A stretch of 64,000 bases of DNA from Histomonas meleagridis (GCA_020186115.1 WSYJ01000187.1:124001-188000); one strand, 5' to 3'. Positions 1 to 10,553 are shown, counted from the stretch's first letter. Notes: generated by a model from the sequence alone, not told the origin. Program-made: numbers and translations.

Positions 1-86
1 AAGCAAGAATGAAGAAAAACCTGCAATTAAATCAGAAAATACATGGAGAAAAGGAAGAGCCTAAAGAAACAAAAGAACAACAATAA
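1..86 (+). CDS. Possible 3' end of a gene entering from the left edge
   Basis: Two forward frames are open from the first bases. One stops at 62-64 (ending ...NTWRKGRA). The other stops at 84-86, ending in a lysine- and glutamate-rich tail (...KETKEQQ). Lysine-rich coding-like DNA that stops abruptly before very AT-rich sequence suggests the C-terminus of an upstream plus-strand gene. I cannot tell which frame is real, and the fragment is too short to identify. Confidence 0.25.
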   Translation, partial: ARMKKNLQLNQKIHGEKEEPKETKEQQ

Positions 87-285
87 AATCATTAAAATAA
101 ACAAGAAAATTAAATAAATTTTATATTCATTTTATTAAATTAACATAATAGTTATTCTTTGTCACTTTCAAAATAAACCATTCATAAAATGTAATAGACA
201 TGTTATATGAAATATTATCAAGTAGGAACTTTTTAGACAAGTTTACATTTCATACTCAGCCAACTAACTTTTGGCGGCATAAAAT

Positions 286-1197
286 ATGATTGAGAGTTTC
301 AGGAAAGAAAAAAAGAAAAATCATAAAAAACACAACCATTTACCTTCCCAAGAAAATGTTTTTGCACCGGATTGCCAAGCATACCTTTCTACTCGATCAT
401 CTTTTTCTTCAACAGACTTTTTTATTGTAATTCTTGATGCACGTAATCCATTTTCTTGTCGTTACACACAATTTGAAGAGTCAGACATTTCCAAACATAT
501 TTTTGTACTAAATAAAATTGATCTTGTTCCAAGGGAAATTGCAATTTCATGGCTTAAAGCTATGAAAACAATTGCACCAACAATTGCAATTTCAGCTGTT
601 CACGATGTGACACCACTTACAGATTTTATCATATCAAAAACTCAATCATCAGATCGACCACTTTCCTTTGTTCTCACAGGTGTTGCTAAAACAGGGAAAC
701 ATACCATTATAAATCAATTACCATCAATTCCAAATGCTACTATCACGTGCACACAACCATGGACATGGCTTCAACAAACAGCAGATTTAGTATCAATTGG
801 TGCTGTTGATGTTCAGTCAATTGGACACAAATTCATAGACACAGCTCGTGATTTTTTATACCGTTGTAGTATTCATTCTTTAATGGCTGTTTTTAATGTT
901 CCATTTTTTAGTGACGCTGATATTGTTTTGACGTCACTCGATACAAACAAACGAAATTCAGCATTAAAATTGTTAACAGGACTTTCACAAGCAACTTATC
1001 ATTTTTATACAATGCCACAGTCGAAGTACACTTCCGATTTGACAGATGATATCGATGAAACTCAAAGAAACGCATTTCGGTTTTCGATACCTTATGATAT
1101 GAGTCCACAACCATATATATTTTTAGGATATGGCACACAGAATAGAATTAAGGTATCGGTGTTCAAGAAGCTAATTAAAGGCAAAAATAATATTTAA
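286..1197 (+). CDS. Circularly permuted GTPase of the YlqF/GNL (nucleostemin-NOG2) type, degenerate
   Basis: The protein has 303 residues. Its GTPase motifs come in permuted order, as in YlqF/GNL2/GNL3 ribosome-assembly GTPases: DARNP at 51-55, G4 NKID at 76-79, an SA motif near 103, then the P-loop at 132-139. The N-terminus is strongly basic (KEKKKNHKKH), which suits a nucleolar or RNA-binding protein. Family members act in large-subunit ribosome assembly. Two things are odd. The P-loop reads GVAKTGKHT, with His139 where Ser or Thr should bind magnesium, and no DxPG (G3) motif follows it. The protein may therefore bind nucleotide poorly. It lacks the long C-terminal domains of GNL2/GNL3. 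The start is the only suitable ATG, 18 bases after a GGCGGC element. The fold is clear; the exact orthologue is uncertain. Confidence 0.72.
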   Translation: MIESFRKEKKKNHKKHNHLPSQENVFAPDCQAYLSTRSSFSSTDFFIVILDARNPFSCRYTQFEESDISKHIFVLNKIDLVPREIAISWLKAMKTIAPTIAISAVHDVTPLTDFIISKTQSSDRPLSFVLTGVAKTGKHTIINQLPSIPNATITCTQPWTWLQQTADLVSIGAVDVQSIGHKFIDTARDFLYRCSIHSLMAVFNVPFFSDADIVLTSLDTNKRNSALKLLTGLSQATYHFYTMPQSKYTSDLTDDIDETQRNAFRFSIPYDMSPQPYIFLGYGTQNRIKVSVFKKLIKGKNNI

Positions 1198-1707
1198 TTG
1201 GATTTTTGATGAAAAGTGAAGTGATAAACATCCACCCATTGACATAACCGTAATTACGATTATTTTAAACACAAAAGTTCCGTTGCCTCCGTTTAAATTT
1301 TCGGGTTTTTTTTTTTTTTTTGGAACGCATTTTCCCGTTAAATAAATTCTCTTATATTAATATTGCTATTAAATTTAAGATTTTTTTTTATTCGGAATAT
1401 TAATTAAATAATAAAAATTATATTTTTTTTTCATCAAATACATTTTCAATTTCAAAAAATATTTTCAATTTTTACAATAGCCATACAACATTCATTCATA
1501 TGTTAATATATCATATCATATTTTTGGTAATAATTTCATTCCTAAGCTCTCTTACCTAATTTCCCATAATTATCTACGCGATAAATAATCATTCTCAATT
1601 CCAGGAAGTTTTTCACAGGAAATTGAAGTCAACTGTATTGAAATTTGTGATGTGGCTAAAAACAATACATGTAATATGTAAAGTATTGAAAACGTATTAA
1701 AAGAAAC
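1198..1707. other. AT-rich intergenic region
   Basis: I see no coding frame here. It holds a 16-base T-run near 1306-1321 and other A/T tracts. The last part should hold the promoter of the RasGAP gene at 1708, where AACGTATTAAA occurs just upstream of the ATG. Confidence 0.5.
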
Positions 1708-4700
1708 ATGATTGCAGCCGAAAAGTTCCTTGAAAACATCCTTAAAAGAGTTGATCAAGTCATAACGCAAAACCACGTGAGTGTTGTTGTCGCTGTTCAA
1801 ACAAAACAACTCCCACCAACAAAATTTGTTCAAAAGTATTATCGGAAAGAAATCGTACTTCTTCATCGCTTTAGTGAAACACATATCAAGGTAATTATCG
1901 AAATGTTCTTTAAAGTCACCAATGATATCTTAAAAGATTTGAACTTCAAACAATTAGATTTCGCTCCTTTAAACCGTTTATGCATCTATTATGCACTGGC
2001 CGCTAGCTGTGTGAACTCAAGAGAGATCAACGAAAAAGAAGAAGTTGCCGATGATGACATTTGTCAAACATTAATGCAACAAGCGTCAAACATTTTCTCA
2101 ACCAACTTTGGAAAATTCACTAACTTTGTTGAACATCATTTCTCTTTATTCCTTTCAGCCATTGGTTCTCATTCTAAGCATATCTATAGTTTCTTCTTAT
2201 CACGATTACAATCTGACTTTATGGCAGCTAAGCGTCTTCCACAAATGCTTCGTCCATGGGCATACATGTCATCCAGCGTCAAATATGTTCATAATTCCCT
2301 TGGTCCAATTTCATTAATATTAGCAGATACTCCCAAGCAATGTATGGAACCATTCTGTGAAATGATGTTATCCACAGTTTTAATGTCACTTAAGCAAGAT
2401 GTTGATTCGTTTATTAGCTTTTTAGATGAAAAATCATATATTGAAAGTGCCCGAAATATTGTCAATATTATTACCCCATGGGGCGACAAACACTTTTCTT
2501 TTGTCTGGCCTATCCAAATTATCCTTGAAATGTTAGATCCAAGTAAATTATCATCATTTAATTATGATGATCAAAAGTCATTCCATGGCCGTCTTACACG
2601 TGTTGCCAAGCTTAAGAGTGCCAAGAAAGATGCGGCAGTCGCAAGTTTATATTCAGCCTTTCGTGCATTAGCACTTTCTAATTGTCATCCAATCTTAGCC
2701 GATTTCATGTCACATTTCTATCCGTCATTTCTACAATATTATTTAGGAAGTAAGCGTGACTTTAAGAATCCTGACCAATTAAAGATGGCATATGTTGATT
2801 TTCCGATCTGTGTTTTAATGTTACATACAGATGACTTTAATTCTAAAATACTTCCAATCATATCTAATGAAAAGAAACCTGATTATTGGCAATACTTTGC
2901 TAAACTTGTTCGACGTGTTTGTAAACAATCGCAATCTAAGATCTCTAATTTAGATTTCTTAGATGCATTAATTGACCCAGTGATGAGTATCTTTAAACGA
3001 GCAGAAAAGAATCAAACAGCAGCACAATGTATTGTTCATATAATGAGTGGATTTCAATATTCGCCTTATTTCTTTAGAATGGTATTAGCGAAACAACCGG
3101 AGAACATTGATTTAATAATTAATCGTATTAAAGCAGATGAATCATTAACACCACAATATGCATTATTAAATTTATTTGATCCTAAAGATATCGAAATTGC
3201 AGATTTTAGTGGTAACATTGAAATCATTACAAAGTTATTACAATTCTTAACAGAAACATATCAAAAGATTACATTATATAAGACAAATACATTTGCTGAT
3301 TCAATACCAAATGTCATATTACAAATTGCCGAATTTTTACATTTATATTTCCAATCTAATAATAATAATATTGAACCAGATATAATTTCATATTTAGAAT
3401 CTAGTGCTATAATGTTTTTAGCAAGTTCACAAAAAGAATTACGACTTTATGGTGTATCAATTATATCATCAATTTTAGAAATAGTTCATAATATAGAATC
3501 AATTGATTTCCCAATTGATTCATATCAAAAGTTATTATTTGAAGCACGTCGAACACCAATTTTAACTACAGCACATAACTCAATTAAAAATGGATTACGT
3601 GAAATACCTAAAGCTACAAAAGGTATTAGTAAATCATTTGAGACATTATTCCCATATTTCTTAGCATTAACTAAAGCTATTAATCCAAACATTGAATTAA
3701 TTAAACAACCAGAGAATGTATTACAACCGAAAGATTATGATTTACAAGAAGAATGGGTTGGAACGACATCTATAATGTTATCAATTACATTTAATGAAAT
3801 CCAAGATATTATCTCACAAATTCGTATCTTATTAAATGATGATGGCGATTTAGGTGCTTGTGTAGTTTCAGCTATACCAACAGCTATTAACATTAAACAT
3901 TTTAATTTCATTATTCAAAATGCTAATGAATGGTTAAGTTTATTACATGATGAAAATAATTATTTTGAAGTTAATTCTAAGAATATGAATTTCATTGCAA
4001 ATTTAATGAAAATGCTTCGAGGTTTAACAGATCAAAAACAATGGAAACCAAATAATATTAATGAAGAACATTTTAGTAATATAATGTCAACAATAGTATC
4101 ATATTGTGATTTAATTCCAGGAGAAACTTTACGACTTTCATGTGTACAATGTTTAATATCAATGATAACATTATTAAATACACATAAAAAGAAGATCCAA
4201 AGTGTAATTCGACATCAAACAGGTAAAACATTATTAGGTTGGATTCCTACAACTAAAGATACTGAAAACTTATCAAAACAATATATATCTAAGATTCATC
4301 AAGCTTTATCATTATTATTAGATGACTTAAACTTACTTGATTGTATTGATCCTAATGATCCTAATACACCAGAAGAACAAGCTACTGAACAATTTATGTT
4401 ATATTTTGCTTCAATTAAGAATCGATTAGATTCTACTGAAACAGATGAATCAGATATGATACCTGTATTAGCATCATTATTAAAACAAAACTTATCAATA
4501 GGTATTGAACATTGTATATCAATGGGATTTGCAGAAAATGATAATGTTCGAGCTGTATTTATTGCAGCTTTAGCAGCAGTATTTAAAGTTCCTGATGTTA
4601 AAGTAGTTGAAAATGAAAAAACTTCGGATACTTTAATCGATACAATATTTACTGGTGATTGGAGTTTTGTTGAATATGTTTGTAGTTGTATTCCTTATTC

Positions 4701-7700
4701 TAGAGCTGAAGCATTTGGTGCAGCTATGGTAGAATCAGCAATGTTAAGAGGTATTGAATATGAATATTTAGAAAAGATGATATCTGTTGAAGTAGAAACT
4801 TGTGATGAAGCATCAAAAAATACATTATTTAGAGGTAATGCAGTACCAGCTAGAGCAGTAGGACATTTTCCAAGACTTGTAGGTACACAATGGATGACAC
4901 AAACATTACGTCCAGTATTTGAGAAAGTTATTACTAATTGTGATAAAGGTATTCGATATGAAGTTAATCCAGCGAAAATTGGTGATGGGAATTTAGAACA
5001 AAATCAAGAAAACTTTAGGAATTTATTGAATGAATTTATTCAAGTAATTTTAGCAGCACGAGAAAAGATGCCACCAAGTTTAGTAATAGAATCTAAATTA
5101 ATATATAAGAAAGTTAGTGAAAAATATGGAGATTTTGCTATACAAATCTTAAGTGGTTTCTTATTCTTACGATTTTTATTACCTGCATTTAATGTACCTA
5201 AATTAGTTGGCTTACCAGAAATGTTACCAGCTATACCTAGAGCAGCTTTATTATCTATATCTACAGTATTAATGGCTGCTACATTACGTGGTAGATTAAA
5301 TGAGAAAGGACAATTTTATATACCTTTTAATGATGTAGCTCAATATGCTAATGATTCATTCCGAGAAATGTTTTTACAAATTGTTGAAACAGAAGTTAAT
5401 GAACAACCTAAAGAAGATGAAGTTTTAAAGACATTAAATGAAGAAACAGAAATTAATGTATTACATGCAGAATTATATTCTGTATTACCACAATTAACGA
5501 ATGGTATTACTGAAATGGAAGAAGATAATCCAGTACGAGTTCAAACAGAAAGTTTAATAGCTAAAATTCATTCAATGGGTGAACCTACTAATAAGAAACA
5601 AAATAAGAAACAAACAATTTTAGAAGAAGAAAGTAGTGCATCAGGTTCTAATCAAGGGCAAAAACAATTAGAACAATTATTAACAATGGAATTCACAGAA
5701 GATCAAATACAAGAAATTCATGATTTTATAATCCATGATAAAAATAATGCACCAGATGGATCATCTATATATTATGTATATTTTGAGAAACTAAAGAATA
5801 TTAAAGATATTCGAATAGTACCATATATTTATATTAAAACTATTCATGATGATCCAAATAATTCTATTATAATGGTTAATATTTTAAATGATTTTGATGA
5901 AAGTAAAATTCCTACACCAAATGAAATATCAATATTTGCGAAAATGAATCCAATGAAGAAAGTTAAACATCATATTTGTATCCAAACTTCGACATCATTT
6001 ATTAATTGGTTATCAAATACACCACAAGTATTAGCTAATGATCAAAATAATCGATTTATCTTTGTTAAACAATTATCGGATTATACTGATATATTAGGTG
6101 CACCATCAAAAATATTATCATCTAAAGCTTTAGAAAGTTTAACACGACCAGATTCAGTACATAAAGCTATTATTAATGGACAGAATGGTCATGTTCGAAT
6201 TCATCAACATTCTATCCAAATTGAAAATGAAGAAGTTACTATTAAACAATTTAAATTATTACCATTACGAGTAATATTAGCTAAAGAAATACAAAGTTAT
6301 TCTAAACCTATTCCTACTTCACCAGAAAACATTGATTTTACATTATCTACTTCTGATATGGTATATTTGATTACTGTCAATAAGACTTCTACATTATTAG
6401 ATAATATTGGACAATTATATAAACGAGATATGACATTAAATAACTTAAATAATTCATCAATGGTTAAAATTGATACTTCTACATTACAATGGTTAATGTT
6501 AAACTTAGCATTTATTAATTTAATGAATGATAATGTTAAACCTATTGTTTTAAGATCAGCAGTTGATTTATTATATGTTACATATAATTCATTTCAATTT
6601 AATCGTAAATTAAATGTATCTAAAGTATCATTAAATGCATTACCATCGAATTTAGTAAGTTATGCACAATCATTAAGTGAAGATTTAGCATTAAATAATC
6701 CGGATCAATTTAATGATTTTATGAATGAATATTTTAAAGCTTTACAATATATTGATAAACTTAAATCGAAGACATTTATATATTTAAGTTCTTGGATCCC
6801 ATTATATGCTAAATCTATTGATAAATATCCTAATTTTACTGACAAAATCATTGATACATTTTTAGAATTATCGAATGATTCATTTGCTTTTACTAAATCA
6901 ATATGGCCCGGAATTATAGCTAATAAACATGCGACAGAAATTTATATGTGGAAGATATATAAGATCCGAAAAGCAAGTTTAATTGGTATTATTACAGGTT
7001 TTGCATCATTAAATTCAAGTATTGTTAGTGAATTTTGGAGCAAAATTATTTTTGAAGAAGCATTTAAGAAATATGATGAAAATGATTTATTATTTATTTG
7101 TAAGATATTAACTGTATTATTATCACATCATTTATTCGACATGGAATTTATTCCTTATTTAATATATAATTTAGCTCAAGCTCGAATTCATTATTCTAAT
7201 ACTATATTAACAAAATGTGCATTAGCTTATACAAATACAATTCATTTAATCATATGTAAATCTGGAATTTCGAAAGTATCAGTTGATTATGTTAAATTAA
7301 CTAAAAAGTTTTCATGTGTATTAGATCAAAACAAAGATAACTTATTACAAACGAAATGGATAGAAAGTACACAAATCATAGCAAATGTATTAGGGCAAGA
7401 ATTAAGTACATTAGATAAGAAAGAATTACATGAGAAAACGTTTGAAATGTTTTATAATGATTTACAATGTGAAAATATTACACAACGAGCACAAAGTATT
7501 ATCTTTTCAGCAGCATTTCTCAATGATAATAAAGTGAATAAGTTCATTACACAATTAACTTCAATGTCTAATGCTAATGATCCATTTTTAACTAATGCTA
7601 TTTGTATTGCATTATCATTAATTAATATTCCTAAAGAATATACATCGAAATTATTTATATTCGGTGTTGTATTATCATTAACATTCTTAACTCCAACAGC

Positions 7701-8322
7701 TGTACAATTAATAGCTTCATCATTAATTAATTATAGTAAATATGATGACGTTAATAATATAACAAATTCATTACCAAAAGAAGCTTTGGATTATTTAAGC
7801 GAATGTACTTCATTACCTTTTAATGAAGATTTGATTTATAGCGCATTAATTATTTGTGCAACACATTGTAATAAAAATATTATTAACTTAGCAAAAGCTT
7901 TAGAAGATTCAAATATTAATAACCCAATTGCAAAAGTATTTAAACTTTTGATAACTGATAAATATTTAAATGATGACTCAATATATGATTTTGGTCCGAA
8001 AAACGCAAGTGTTAATGCTGCATTGTTCTTAATACTTAGAGAAACTCATACCGAACAATTGATACAATACTTAATAAGAAGAATAGATGAAGACCCAGAA
8101 GGATTCCAATCGTTTAGGATATTCAACTCGGGAAGATTGTCACAAAATACTTTAAATGTATCTGATCCAAAATTCTTATTTAAGGTTGTAAGAGCTTCAA
8201 TGTACGTGTCTGAGAAATACCAACTGGAGCCTATTTTGTTGCCATTTTATAATAAGGGAATGGAAATGGTGCAATTAAATAATGAACAATTCGATTACTT
8301 AAGCAGTGTCATATTTAACTAA
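1708..8322 (+). CDS. Giant neurofibromin-like RasGAP
   Basis: This protein has 2204 residues, mostly alpha-helical (HEAT/ARM-like). A central RasGAP domain is marked by LFRGNAVPARAV, whose Arg1042 is the predicted arginine finger, and by FLRFLLPAF (Arg1155-Phe1156), matching the FLR motif of RasGAPs. Downstream, around residues 1320-1480, is a region that fits a Sec14-like lipid-binding domain, followed by a PH-like strand region (HVRIHQHSIQIENEEVTIKQF). This is the order seen in neurofibromin. The expected role is to switch off Ras-type GTPases at membranes. Helical repeats make up the rest, as in NF1. The key catalytic arginine is present, so an active GAP is likely. Codon use is unusual: the interior uses almost only TTA for leucine while both ends are mixed. 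IRA1/2 is the other family name that would fit. Confidence 0.8.
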   Translation: MIAAEKFLENILKRVDQVITQNHVSVVVAVQTKQLPPTKFVQKYYRKEIVLLHRFSETHIKVIIEMFFKVTNDILKDLNFKQLDFAPLNRLCIYYALAASCVNSREINEKEEVADDDICQTLMQQASNIFSTNFGKFTNFVEHHFSLFLSAIGSHSKHIYSFFLSRLQSDFMAAKRLPQMLRPWAYMSSSVKYVHNSLGPISLILADTPKQCMEPFCEMMLSTVLMSLKQDVDSFISFLDEKSYIESARNIVNIITPWGDKHFSFVWPIQIILEMLDPSKLSSFNYDDQKSFHGRLTRVAKLKSAKKDAAVASLYSAFRALALSNCHPILADFMSHFYPSFLQYYLGSKRDFKNPDQLKMAYVDFPICVLMLHTDDFNSKILPIISNEKKPDYWQYFAKLVRRVCKQSQSKISNLDFLDALIDPVMSIFKRAEKNQTAAQCIVHIMSGFQYSPYFFRMVLAKQPENIDLIINRIKADESLTPQYALLNLFDPKDIEIADFSGNIEIITKLLQFLTETYQKITLYKTNTFADSIPNVILQIAEFLHLYFQSNNNNIEPDIISYLESSAIMFLASSQKELRLYGVSIISSILEIVHNIESIDFPIDSYQKLLFEARRTPILTTAHNSIKNGLREIPKATKGISKSFETLFPYFLALTKAINPNIELIKQPENVLQPKDYDLQEEWVGTTSIMLSITFNEIQDIISQIRILLNDDGDLGACVVSAIPTAINIKHFNFIIQNANEWLSLLHDENNYFEVNSKNMNFIANLMKMLRGLTDQKQWKPNNINEEHFSNIMSTIVSYCDLIPGETLRLSCVQCLISMITLLNTHKKKIQSVIRHQTGKTLLGWIPTTKDTENLSKQYISKIHQALSLLLDDLNLLDCIDPNDPNTPEEQATEQFMLYFASIKNRLDSTETDESDMIPVLASLLKQNLSIGIEHCISMGFAENDNVRAVFIAALAAVFKVPDVKVVENEKTSDTLIDTIFTGDWSFVEYVCSCIPYSRAEAFGAAMVESAMLRGIEYEYLEKMISVEVETCDEASKNTLFRGNAVPARAVGHFPRLVGTQWMTQTLRPVFEKVITNCDKGIRYEVNPAKIGDGNLEQNQENFRNLLNEFIQVILAAREKMPPSLVIESKLIYKKVSEKYGDFAIQILSGFLFLRFLLPAFNVPKLVGLPEMLPAIPRAALLSISTVLMAATLRGRLNEKGQFYIPFNDVAQYANDSFREMFLQIVETEVNEQPKEDEVLKTLNEETEINVLHAELYSVLPQLTNGITEMEEDNPVRVQTESLIAKIHSMGEPTNKKQNKKQTILEEESSASGSNQGQKQLEQLLTMEFTEDQIQEIHDFIIHDKNNAPDGSSIYYVYFEKLKNIKDIRIVPYIYIKTIHDDPNNSIIMVNILNDFDESKIPTPNEISIFAKMNPMKKVKHHICIQTSTSFINWLSNTPQVLANDQNNRFIFVKQLSDYTDILGAPSKILSSKALESLTRPDSVHKAIINGQNGHVRIHQHSIQIENEEVTIKQFKLLPLRVILAKEIQSYSKPIPTSPENIDFTLSTSDMVYLITVNKTSTLLDNIGQLYKRDMTLNNLNNSSMVKIDTSTLQWLMLNLAFINLMNDNVKPIVLRSAVDLLYVTYNSFQFNRKLNVSKVSLNALPSNLVSYAQSLSEDLALNNPDQFNDFMNEYFKALQYIDKLKSKTFIYLSSWIPLYAKSIDKYPNFTDKIIDTFLELSNDSFAFTKSIWPGIIANKHATEIYMWKIYKIRKASLIGIITGFASLNSSIVSEFWSKIIFEEAFKKYDENDLLFICKILTVLLSHHLFDMEFIPYLIYNLAQARIHYSNTILTKCALAYTNTIHLIICKSGISKVSVDYVKLTKKFSCVLDQNKDNLLQTKWIESTQIIANVLGQELSTLDKKELHEKTFEMFYNDLQCENITQRAQSIIFSAAFLNDNKVNKFITQLTSMSNANDPFLTNAICIALSLINIPKEYTSKLFIFGVVLSLTFLTPTAVQLIASSLINYSKYDDVNNITNSLPKEALDYLSECTSLPFNEDLIYSALIICATHCNKNIINLAKALEDSNINNPIAKVFKLLITDKYLNDDSIYDFGPKNASVNAALFLILRETHTEQLIQYLIRRIDEDPEGFQSFRIFNSGRLSQNTLNVSDPKFLFKVVRASMYVSEKYQLEPILLPFYNKGMEMVQLNNEQFDYLSSVIFN

Positions 8323-8701
8323 TTAAATTCAATAAAAAATCGATCGACCAAAGAAAAATAATTTAAACATTCAATGTGCGGCGGTTTATGTGAAATTTGT
8401 GTGAATTTTTAAATTTTTTAAAATCTTTTTCAACATTAAAAACATTTTCTCCGCTGTTAAACAGTGCAATCAAATGTGGAAATAACATTCGATTTGTTAA
8501 TACATTTTAAACGAAAAAAAAAAAAAAATTGAAATTTATTATGATAAAATTAATTTTCGATTAGGAATTCGAATGGTAAATGTTAATTATTGATTTCAAT
8601 AAGTAATAGTTTTCGTTTAAAAACATACAAATCATTTCGTTTTTTGGATTACGAAAGAATAAATTGGAAAAAAATAAAAAAAATATTCCTAGCAAGCTTC
8701 T
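8323..8701. other. Intergenic region between two converging genes
   Basis: No credible gene. It holds an A-run near 8515-8527 and, at 8378-8390, GCGGCGGTTTATG, which resembles the promoter elements seen elsewhere; its ATG is followed immediately by a stop. An untranslated transcript cannot be excluded. Confidence 0.4.
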
Positions 8702-8899
8702 TTACTCAACCTTGGGACGCTGGTTGTGTTTCCTGGGTCTTGCATTATAAAGTGAGAGGATTTCAAGAATTTCGTTATCTGTATCTTCTTCTTCATCGTT
8801 TAAAGTAACATAGCGCGTAACAGTGTCACGGACAATAACTTCTTGGGAAGGGCCTACAAGTTTATTCGTGATGAGAAAAGCAAGAAAGACGAACAACAT
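8702..8899 (-). CDS. Small membrane-anchored or secreted acidic protein, unknown
   Basis: A 65-residue frame starting at the first in-frame ATG; the longer frame begins with TTG. It begins with a hydrophobic stretch (MLFVFLAFLITNKLVG) that could be a signal peptide or a single membrane span. A charged part with an acidic cluster (DEEEDTDNEI) follows, then a basic tail (RPRKHNQRPK). Upstream on the same strand lies a GGCGGTTTT element of the promoter type used by neighbours, which supports a real gene. I do not recognise the family. It could also be a chance frame, since it is short. Confidence 0.4.
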   Translation of the reverse strand: MLFVFLAFLITNKLVGPSQEVIVRDTVTRYVTLNDEEEDTDNEILEILSLYNARPRKHNQRPKVE

Positions 8900-9485
8900 A
8901 ATTTGAGCTTTATGTGTCAAATTGCCAAAAAACCGCCTGATTGAGAAAAGAATTTAACATTGAAAAAGTGACTTTTATCTAGATATGTGCTGTGTTGTAA
9001 CAAAACCGTGAAAAGTCACTCTAAAAGTTGATAATGAACGTTAAAAGAGGTGGCGTGAAAATGCGGTTTATTGATCGTTTGAGTAGCGGCGGCCAAATAA
9101 CATCGAAAAATGATAGCATCATTGCATATGGATCAATAAAATTATTAACATGAAAAATTAGAATTTTTTTCCTCATCAAGCCTATTATTTGTAAAAAAAA
9201 ATTTTTGTTAAAAAATATTTTGTTTTGATTGATCATAAATTTAATTGAGACAATTACATAATATACTTTTTTATAATTTATTTTTTTAAAATATAATTTG
9301 GAAATTATTGGCACTCATCATTTAAATTAAATAATATTAATCAATCCTTTATGTGACGTTGGCATTTCTTATCGTTTTGTTGTCAACTTTTTAAATGTTG
9401 TTTGACCGGTCCCAATTTAATTTGATCATTTCTTCAGAATTTCACTTTTTGTGTATGATAATGCACGTTTAAGCACTTCATCGAA
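8900..9485. other. Divergent intergenic region with promoter elements
   Basis: This lies between the small membrane protein on the minus strand and the kinase on the plus strand. It contains TATCGTT at 9370-9376 (reverse of AACGATA) and ACCGGT at 9405-9410, both upstream of the kinase start. The stretch 9021-9314 is open on the minus strand, but its composition is that of random AT-rich DNA. Confidence 0.45.
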
Positions 9486-10553
9486 ATGAAAAGATATGAT
9501 GAAATAAAAGTTATAGGTGATGGAGCATTTGGTATTGTGACAAAATGCTACGACAAGAAAACTGGAAGCTTTGTTGCTATTAAAAAAATGAAGCAGAGGA
9601 TTGCATCTTTTGATGAATGCCTTCAATTAAAAGAAGTTAAAAGTCTTCGTAAAATTAAACACGAAAATGTAGTTCGCCTTCTTGAAGTTTTTCGAGAGAA
9701 TGATCATTTATATCTTGTTTTTGAACTACTTCCAGATGGTTCATTACTTAAAACAATTCAAGACCACAAAGGTCCATTTGCTGAGTCTGAAATTCGTTAC
9801 ATTGTTTTTCAGATGCTCTCTGGTATTGCTTATATACACAAAGAAGGATTTTTCCATCGTGATATCAAACCAGAAAATATTATGTGGAGCGGTGATACTT
9901 TAAAAATTGCAGATTTTGGACTTGCCCGAGAGATAAGAAGTAGGCCACCATACACAGAATATGTATCAACTCGTTGGTATCGTGCACCTGAAATAGTACT
10001 TCATCATGAATTCTATAACTCTCCTGTCGATATTTGGGCAGCCGGATGTATTATGGCAGAGTTATTTACCCTTAAGCCACTCTTCCAAGGTACCTCTGAA
10101 ACAGATCAGATCTATAAAATCTGTTCAATAATGGGTACCCCAGGACCAGGAAACTGGCCGGATGGTGTCAGGTTAGCCAACAAAATGGGAATAAGATTTC
10201 CACAACAACAACCCATGCCACTTTCAACAGTGATTCCAAATGCATCTCCGGAAGCATTAGATCTTCTAAAAGAACTTCTCAGCCTTGACCCAGCAAAGAG
10301 GCCAAGTGCTGCTGCTGCTCTTCAGCATCCATTCTTTAAGGGAGAAAAGTATCCCGTCGGAAAAGTTCCTGTTCAACAACAGATCACTAAGCCAACAACA
10401 AAAGACGAAACAATACAAAGAATTATTAAGAGCAGCACAATTGAAGCAATACCAAAGCAAAACAAGCCTAAGCCTGTCACTAAGCCAAGGCAAAATGTTG
10501 TATTTTCGATCCAACAAGATGACGAAATTGATGATATTTTTGCGGATCTTTAA
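9486..10553 (+). CDS. RCK-family (MAK/ICK/MOK) ciliary protein kinase
   Basis: A 355-residue CMGC kinase with every catalytic element: glycine loop GDGAFG (11-16), Lys33 in VAIK, Glu50 in helix C, HRD at 124-126 with Asn131, DFG at 143-145 and APE at 168. The activation loop reads PPYTEYVSTRWYRAPE with the dual-phosphorylation motif TEY at 157-159, the hallmark of MAK/ICK/MOK kinases. In other eukaryotes these kinases set flagellar length and control intraflagellar transport, which fits a flagellated trichomonad whose enkurin and CCDC146 genes are also in this window. The C-terminal tail is short (about 65 residues, ending acidic) compared with mammalian ICK. The start ATG places the glycine loop at the normal distance from the N-terminus. 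Confidence 0.9.
   Translation: MKRYDEIKVIGDGAFGIVTKCYDKKTGSFVAIKKMKQRIASFDECLQLKEVKSLRKIKHENVVRLLEVFRENDHLYLVFELLPDGSLLKTIQDHKGPFAESEIRYIVFQMLSGIAYIHKEGFFHRDIKPENIMWSGDTLKIADFGLAREIRSRPPYTEYVSTRWYRAPEIVLHHEFYNSPVDIWAAGCIMAELFTLKPLFQGTSETDQIYKICSIMGTPGPGNWPDGVRLANKMGIRFPQQQPMPLSTVIPNASPEALDLLKELLSLDPAKRPSAAAALQHPFFKGEKYPVGKVPVQQQITKPTTKDETIQRIIKSSTIEAIPKQNKPKPVTKPRQNVVFSIQQDDEIDDIFADL

Noticed and set aside
9021..9314. 97-codon minus-strand frame
   Set aside because: Composition (Ile, Phe, Lys, Asn) is that of random AT-rich DNA, and it overlaps the kinase promoter region.
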